The notes under the pieces are model-generated. The model had not been told where the DNA came from, did not search any database, and saw only the letters and a list, made by a program, of their open reading frames with translations. From contig MU646766.1 of assembly GCA_026770585.1 (NCBI GenBank), positions 78,407-99,957 of the forward strand: a DNA stretch of 21,551 nucleotides, in the 5' to 3' direction. Source of the DNA: Baffinella frigidus (Eukaryota > Cryptophyceae > Cryptomonadales > Baffinellaceae). Position 1 is the first letter of the stretch. Every line of letters begins with the position of its first letter. The position numbers and the translations under genes are program-made. This document shows positions 17,317 to 21,551 of this stretch, one piece after another.

Positions 17317-17470
17317 TCCGGACGAGTCTTTCTCAGGAATACGATTTCTGGGATCTCCGATTGTATTTTGGTGTATCTTAAGGCTATAAAGAAGGCTAGA
17401 TAGGCGACTGTCTAATCTCTACCCTTTAAGATACACCAAAATCGTGTTCCTGAGAAATACTCGCCGGGAT
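17317..17470. mobile_element. MITE-like foldback element
   Basis: The left arm has CGAGTCTTTCTCAGGAATAC then GATT. The inverted right arm has CGAGTATTTCTCAGGAACAC then GATT. After a ~20 base insertion in the left arm, both continue TTTTGGTGTATCTTAA. The outermost bases (ATCCGG/ATCCCGG) also pair imperfectly. It is non-coding. Confidence 0.8.
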
Positions 17471-18119
17471 TGGTATTGGAGGGGACCTGGGTCAGCGGCA
17501 CCAGTCTTTGAAGCCCGTCCCCCGCTCAGGCTCTGCACCCTGCTCCGCACCGCCACACGGGGTCAGCCGCCTGGGGATCTGTATCATACGGCGAGGTCCG
17601 TGTGCACTCAGGCCCTCTAGTTCAAGACACCGCACATCGAACGCGAGAGAATAATCCGGTGGTGCATAACCAAGGCTGCCCCTAGAGGGGTTTGGCTGCA
17701 TCGCTGGATTGAGGAGGTGGTCGCGAACCTGTCGGGGCTGCTGGAGGCATTTTCTCGCCGCTGCTGCACCGACTGCTTGCCCACCTTTCGCTGCTCAGCC
17801 AAACAGAGAGCGGCATCACGTCACAAACCTGCAGAAACCCTCGACCCACGGCCCGTGAACGCCCCGGTGCAAGCGTTGTGTTTGGTGCCCAAGAAAGAAA
17901 GGTGTGTGGAATTCAGAAAACACGCGGGTTTTTTTCACGCAGACTGGCAGAGCACAGGCGTGGAGTAGGATGGGCGCAGAATCGAGCAGAATGAACCAAA
18001 ATGTAGAGTGGAGTAGGATGGAGAAGGACGGAGGAGGACCCGGACGGATTGCGGTGCATAAGAATGAATTGCGTAGTTTTGCTTTGCCGATCAGGAACGG
18101 AGTGATGGCGAGCTCTCAC

Positions 18120-18413
18120 CGGGTGGTCCCAACGAGTTTGCACAACACGCGTAGAACTCGCTGCTTCCATGAGCGATTCCACGTCGTCCTGTGTGTCCTT
18201 TGTGTCCTTTGTGTTCTTTTTGTCCTTTGCGTCCGCACGACCCAACCCCGAAGGAGGCTTGAAATCTTTCACGGCGTCACTTAGGAAATTTTCCCTTGAC
18301 ATGGACCTCCCAGACATTCTCCCGGGCGAGTGCACCCCGTGTGCGGGCACCGGCAGGGAGAGCAGCGCCACGGCGGCCAGCACAACCAGGGTTTTGACAT
18401 AGCAAACCCCCAT
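18120..18413 (-). CDS. First exon of a secreted protein (partial)
   Basis: ATG at 18413 opens a phase-0 exon of 98 codons ending at a strong donor (CACCCG then GTGAGAGC). The N-terminus MGVCYVKTLVVLAAVALL then SLPVPAHG is a textbook signal peptide, with likely cleavage after AHG (residue 26). The mature part is charged, with a Lys/Asp/Thr repeat (DKKNTKDTKDTQDD) encoded by imperfect 9 bp repeats. No family is recognised. Later exons were not identified with confidence; the sequon-rich exons beginning at 16877 on the same strand are the obvious candidates, since N-glycosylation needs entry to the secretory pathway. It diverges from the PDZ gene across 246 bp. Confidence 0.65.
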
Positions 18414-18659
18414 CCCGTCCGCGTGCTTGGAAAGTCGTACAGGGTCGCATCTAAACTACTTTAGGCGTGATGACTACTTTGGACGTGATGGGGGCAATCA
18501 GAAGTTGCCGTCAGGGCCCTTCCCGGAAAACCGTGCAGTGGTGGCCAAAAGTTGACCCACAGCTTCACATGAATTGACTTTGGCAATTGACCCCCTTCCT
18601 CATAAGTCAATTTTAACTTTTGCCAGCGAAACCGGCGGGAAGGGGGTCCCCTGCCGAAA
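18414..18659. promoter_or_regulatory. Divergent intergenic region with tandem and inverted repeats
   Basis: This lies between the signal-peptide gene (minus) and the PDZ gene (plus). It has an 18 bp tandem duplication, ACTACTTTAGGCGTGATG and ACTACTTTGGACGTGATG (18455-18490). It also has an imperfect palindrome from GGCCAAAAGTTGAC (18543-18556) to TAACTTTTGCC (18614-18624). AAGTTGAC at 18549 is the inverse of the GTCAACTT word seen at 6521 and elsewhere. Confidence 0.45.
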
Positions 18660-20235
18660 ATGGACTCGCTCCAAGAGGTGGACGTGCCGCGGCGATGGGC
18701 AGAAGGCCAGACGGACGGCCCCGCCGGCATCGGAATAAGATTCCTCCCGGATGGAGAGATTTATAAGATTTCCCGCGTTGTACTTTCCCTCCCTCGACCC
18801 CAGCGCCCATGGTTACCTTACACTCGCCGCACCCAGGACGTTGATCTGCTGCATTTTTCCGTGCCGGGTGCCCTGCAGCGCCGAGCAAGGAGGCTGGGAC
18901 GTCGATATTCCTCCAGCCTAATTCGCTTCACCCACCCGCAGTTGGAGGGTGGGTCTGCTGCAAGGTCAGGGCAAGTGGCAATCGGGGACAGATTACATGC
19001 CATATCAGGAGTGGATGTGCGCAGCCTGTCCGTCGAGGACGTCATCCACCTCATCAAGGGCCCTCCAGGCACATTTCCCCCCCCCTGCGTAGCAAGGTGG
19101 GCCAGCGCCGCGTGACGTTGTCAGAAATAGCTGCTGTTGGTGGTTTTGTCGAAGATCGCAGCAGTGTGGAAGTGCGGGGCGTGTTTCACAATTTCAACGT
19201 GTCTCGCCAACAGTGGCTCCGTCCCTGGGCGCCACCTCGACAGACAACACCCCTTCTGTCGCTAGGGGGAACTGCTGACCACGGACCTCTGTGGGGCAGG
19301 AACCACGGTGCGGCTACTGTTAGCAATCCGCGACGCAGCGCGATCGCCCTCGCCCGAAGCAGCCTCTCCGCTCCCCGGATCCCCACACCACCCAGCAGTG
19401 GGGTCCCAGGGAGCTCTCTTTGCCTCGTCGCCCGAAAGAATCGACTCCTCGCCTCTTTCGGGAGAAGAGAGCGGAGGATCGTCGGAGGGGGGCGTGATGC
19501 AGCTGCACGTGGCGGTGGTGCGCGCTCCGCCACGCGGCGTCCAGATCGCCCCGGGACAGGTATTCTAGCCCCGCCCAAGTTTTATTATGCCTCGTCCTTT
19601 CAAGTATTTAAGAGCAGAGATACAGTACAAAAGGGCGAATAGAAAGCCTGTAGGACGAGCCAGAATAAAGCTCAGGCAGAGCTTGGTGTTGCGTCCTGCA
19701 AACACCCGCTCTGCGAACGTGCAATCACCCGCGCGAGAGTGGGTGTCGCTGTGCACAGTGCTGAGAGCAAGAGTGCCGCCGCTGCTCCTTGCTGCACACC
19801 GTGCTCGCCGCCTCTGATAGAAAGAGACAGAGAACGTATCAGCGAGAGAGAGAGGGAGCGAGCGAGGCAGAGAGAGCGAGAGAGAGAGAGCAAGCCATAG
19901 AGAGCGAGAGAGAGCGCGATCCAGTGAGAGAAAGAGTGCGAGCGAGAGAGCGCGCCAGAGAGAGAGCAAGTCAGAGAGAGAGAGGAAGCACGCGAGTCAG
20001 AGAGCGAGAGAGAGAGCAAGACGTACAGCAAGCAGCACCTCTGTGGTTGCACACACCCTAAAACCTAACCCCTCAGCCCTCAGCCCTAAATCCTAAGCTC
20101 TCAACCCTAGACCTTAAAACCTAAAACCTAAACCTCAAACCCTAAACCTTAGACCCTAAACCCTAAACCCTAAACCCTGAACCCTGAACCCTAAACCCTA
20201 AACCCCAAACACCAAACTCCAAACCATAAACCCTA

Positions 20236-20278
<43 letters not shown>

Positions 20279-20703
20279 ACCCCAGACCCCAAACCCCAAA
20301 CCTTAAACCCCACACCCTGAACAGGATGTGGGGATCGGGCTGGGGTTCGGGAAGTCGCTGGACGGGCGATTCGTGGTAGCCTCGGCAGTGCCCGGGTCTC
20401 CGTGCGAACCTCTTCTCGCAAACGGCACCCTCCAGGTACGCCGCATCGCCACCTGCTGAAGGTTATTGGATACAGATCAAATCGCGAGATGCCGGGTGTT
20501 ACGGAGCGGTCAGCCACTCGCGACATGAAACGTGTCGGGCTGCCAGAGCGAGCGAGTCAGAGAGCGAGAGCAAGAGAGCGGCGCATAGTGCGTGGCAGGC
20601 ACTCGACGCATGACACGACGCGGGGTTCGCAGGTGATGGATGAGATGGTGTCGGTGAACGGGCAACTGCTGCACGTCAACCTCACGGTTCCCGAGGTCTG
20701 CCT

Positions 20704-20745
<42 letters not shown>

Positions 20746-21551
20746 CGCCCCTCGATGCTTCTCTCCTCGCAGAAGATCACGCGACAACCCGCCCGAGTGC
20801 AGGGCGCCTCCACACTTGCGTCCACACTTGCGGATCCACACTTGCGGAATCGCCTCGTCACCACTGGATGTCCCGGCAGGAGGTTTATGGTTTATGGTTC
20901 ATGGTGTAAGGTATCTGGTTCATGATTTACGGTTTATGGTTTACGGTTTATGGTTTTATGGTGTATGGTTGAGGTTTTAGGGTTTATGGTCCATGGTTGA
21001 GCGTTGAGGGTTTAGGGTTTAGGGTTTAGGGTTTATGGTTGAGCGTTGAGGGTTGAGGGTTTAGGGTTTATGGTTTATGGTTTAGGGTTTAGGGTTTAGG
21101 GTTTGGGGTTTATGGTTTAGGGTCTAGGGTCTAGGGTTTAGGGTTTAGGGTTTAGGGTTTAGGGTTTAGGGTTTAGGGTGTAGGTCTTGGAGCACGCACG
21201 AGCGACCACCATCCGCCCCGCCCGGCGAAGGCTCGCAACCTGCGCGGCTGACCGCCCTCCCTCTCGCCACCCCCTCTACACACTTCACCTCTCTGGCATC
21301 CACAGCCCACACCCAACAGCCACGCAGGGAACGTCGAAGGCATTTTGAATAACCCCTCAGCGATAAGACCTAGGACCCTACGGTAGGCAACCCGCAGGGA
21401 CAAAGGGCGGTTCCTACGGATAAGGTAACGGAAACTCGGGTATTTCCTGCCTAATCCCCAAGCCCCGCACCAGGTGATCAGTATCATCAAGGGCCCCCTC
21501 GGGGAAAGCATCACCCTCGCGCTCAACCGCTACCCCCCCTCCCCCCCCCCC
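18660..21551 (+). CDS. Protein with two PDZ domains, at least 6 exons (3' end beyond window)
   Basis: Exons 18660-18776, 18942-19068, 19300-19559, 20325-20435, 20633-20695 and 21474 to the window end keep one frame throughout. PDZ domains bind short C-terminal peptides of partner proteins and act as scaffolds, often at membranes. PDZ1 has the GIGIRF carboxylate loop, GEIYKISR, LEGGSAARSGQVAIGDRLHA, ISGVDVRSLSVEDVIHLIKG and PPGTTVRLLLAI. A Ser/Pro-rich linker follows (SPSPEAASPLPGSPH, SSPLSGEESGGSSEGG). PDZ2 has the classic GIGLGF loop, GRFVVASAVPGSPCEPLLAN, DEMVSVNGQLLHVN, then VISIIKGPLGESITLALNRY. The exon 2-3 junction uses a GC donor (CCAG then GCACAT), needed to restore the PPGTT strand. 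ATG 18660 is the first in-frame Met, but an upstream exon is possible. No enzymatic domain is seen so far. Confidence 0.88.
19832..20025. repeat. Long GA-rich repeat in PDZ-gene intron 3
   Basis: (GA)n with GC and CA interruptions over nearly 200 bases. It lies between exons 19300-19559 and 20325-20435. Arg/Glu-repeat frames on both strands are artefacts. Confidence 0.9.
20054..20324. repeat. CCCTAAA array ending at a 3' splice site
   Basis: Many CCCTAAAC, CCCTGAAC and CCCTCAAC units. The final unit, CCCTGAACAG, supplies the AG acceptor for PDZ exon 20325-20435. The strand is opposite to the array in the later intron at 20883-21183. Confidence 0.92.
20707..20741. repeat. (CT)n microsatellite
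   Basis: About 17 CT units, a few bases inside the intron after PDZ exon 20633-20695. Confidence 0.95.
20883..21183. repeat. TTTATGG / TTTAGGG compound array in PDZ-gene intron 5
   Basis: It begins with GGTTTATGGTTTATGG and GGTTTACGG units and passes through GGTTGAGCGTTGAGGG units. It ends in about seven exact TTTAGGG heptamers (about 21134-21178). It lies between PDZ exons 5 and 6. Confidence 0.92.
21184..21473. other. 3' part of PDZ-gene intron 5
   Basis: C-rich DNA, then a segment (21350-21450) with CCTAGGACCCTACGGTAGGC. This resembles the cores of the MITE-like elements at 9012 and 10183 but has no clear terminal arms. The intron ends CCCCGCACCAG before exon 21474. Confidence 0.4.

Larger units (their letters stand above)
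16878..18119. other. Region with repeats and a MITE; possible unresolved small exons
   Basis: It holds a 31 bp AT-rich tandem repeat (16931-17028), a telomere-variant tract (17197-17285) and an inverted-repeat element (17317-17470). It would be intronic if the signal-peptide exon at 18413 belongs to the sequon-rich gene. A minus-strand frame (17701-17492, ending GTGFKDWCR) and a plus-strand frame near 17717 are possible exons, but neither has a domain or a decisive splice pattern. Confidence 0.4.

Noticed and set aside
19789-20061. Arg/Glu-repeat protein frames
   Set aside because: They are translations of a GA microsatellite within a PDZ-gene intron, open on both strands by composition alone.
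1-21551. tRNA, rRNA or other structured RNA genes
   Set aside because: I looked for tRNA box motifs and conserved rRNA cores on both strands and saw none. The strong hairpins present are explained by inverted-repeat elements.

Overview
This window looks like nuclear DNA of a GC-rich, intron-dense eukaryote, most likely an alga or other protist. Every recognisable protein is broken into short exons joined by GT-AG introns, with at least one GC-AG intron. Plant/alga-type telomere heptamers (TTTAGGG) and their variants are scattered through introns and intergenic DNA. No bacterial operon, tRNA, rRNA or CRISPR is visible. The heptamer and the GC donors would suit a dinoflagellate, cryptophyte or related alga, but the lineage cannot be fixed from this sequence.

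Layout, left to right: (1) 211-288 (+), last exon of a gene entering from the left, encoding an acidic tail. (2) 1002-6494 (-), a complete 12-exon gene for the mitochondrial glycine-cleavage T-protein (aminomethyltransferase), the best-supported gene here. (3) 6582-8466 (+), an unrecognised gene with a signal-peptide-like start, divergent from the T-protein gene across only 87 bp. (4) 9589-12314 (-), exons of one or two unrecognised genes with helical, Ser-rich and Gly-rich segments. (5) 13094-16877 (-), at least four exons of an Ala/Pro/Ser-rich protein followed by a domain dense in N-glycosylation sequons. (6) 18120-18413 (-), a first exon with a clear signal peptide, possibly the start of gene 5. 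(7) 18660 to the window end (+), a protein with two PDZ domains, leaving the window within or just after the second.

The non-coding DNA is as notable as the genes. It holds at least six kinds of terminal-inverted-repeat (MITE-like) element, several present as pairs; many minisatellites beside splice sites; and telomere-like arrays that supply a stop codon (T-protein gene) and a 3' splice site (PDZ gene). The T-protein introns also contain decayed copies of the gene's own exon edges. The T-protein acts in mitochondrial glycine breakdown; no functional link among the neighbours is evident. Exon coordinates were derived by hand from reading frame, phase and GT/GC-AG rules, and none is confirmed by transcripts.
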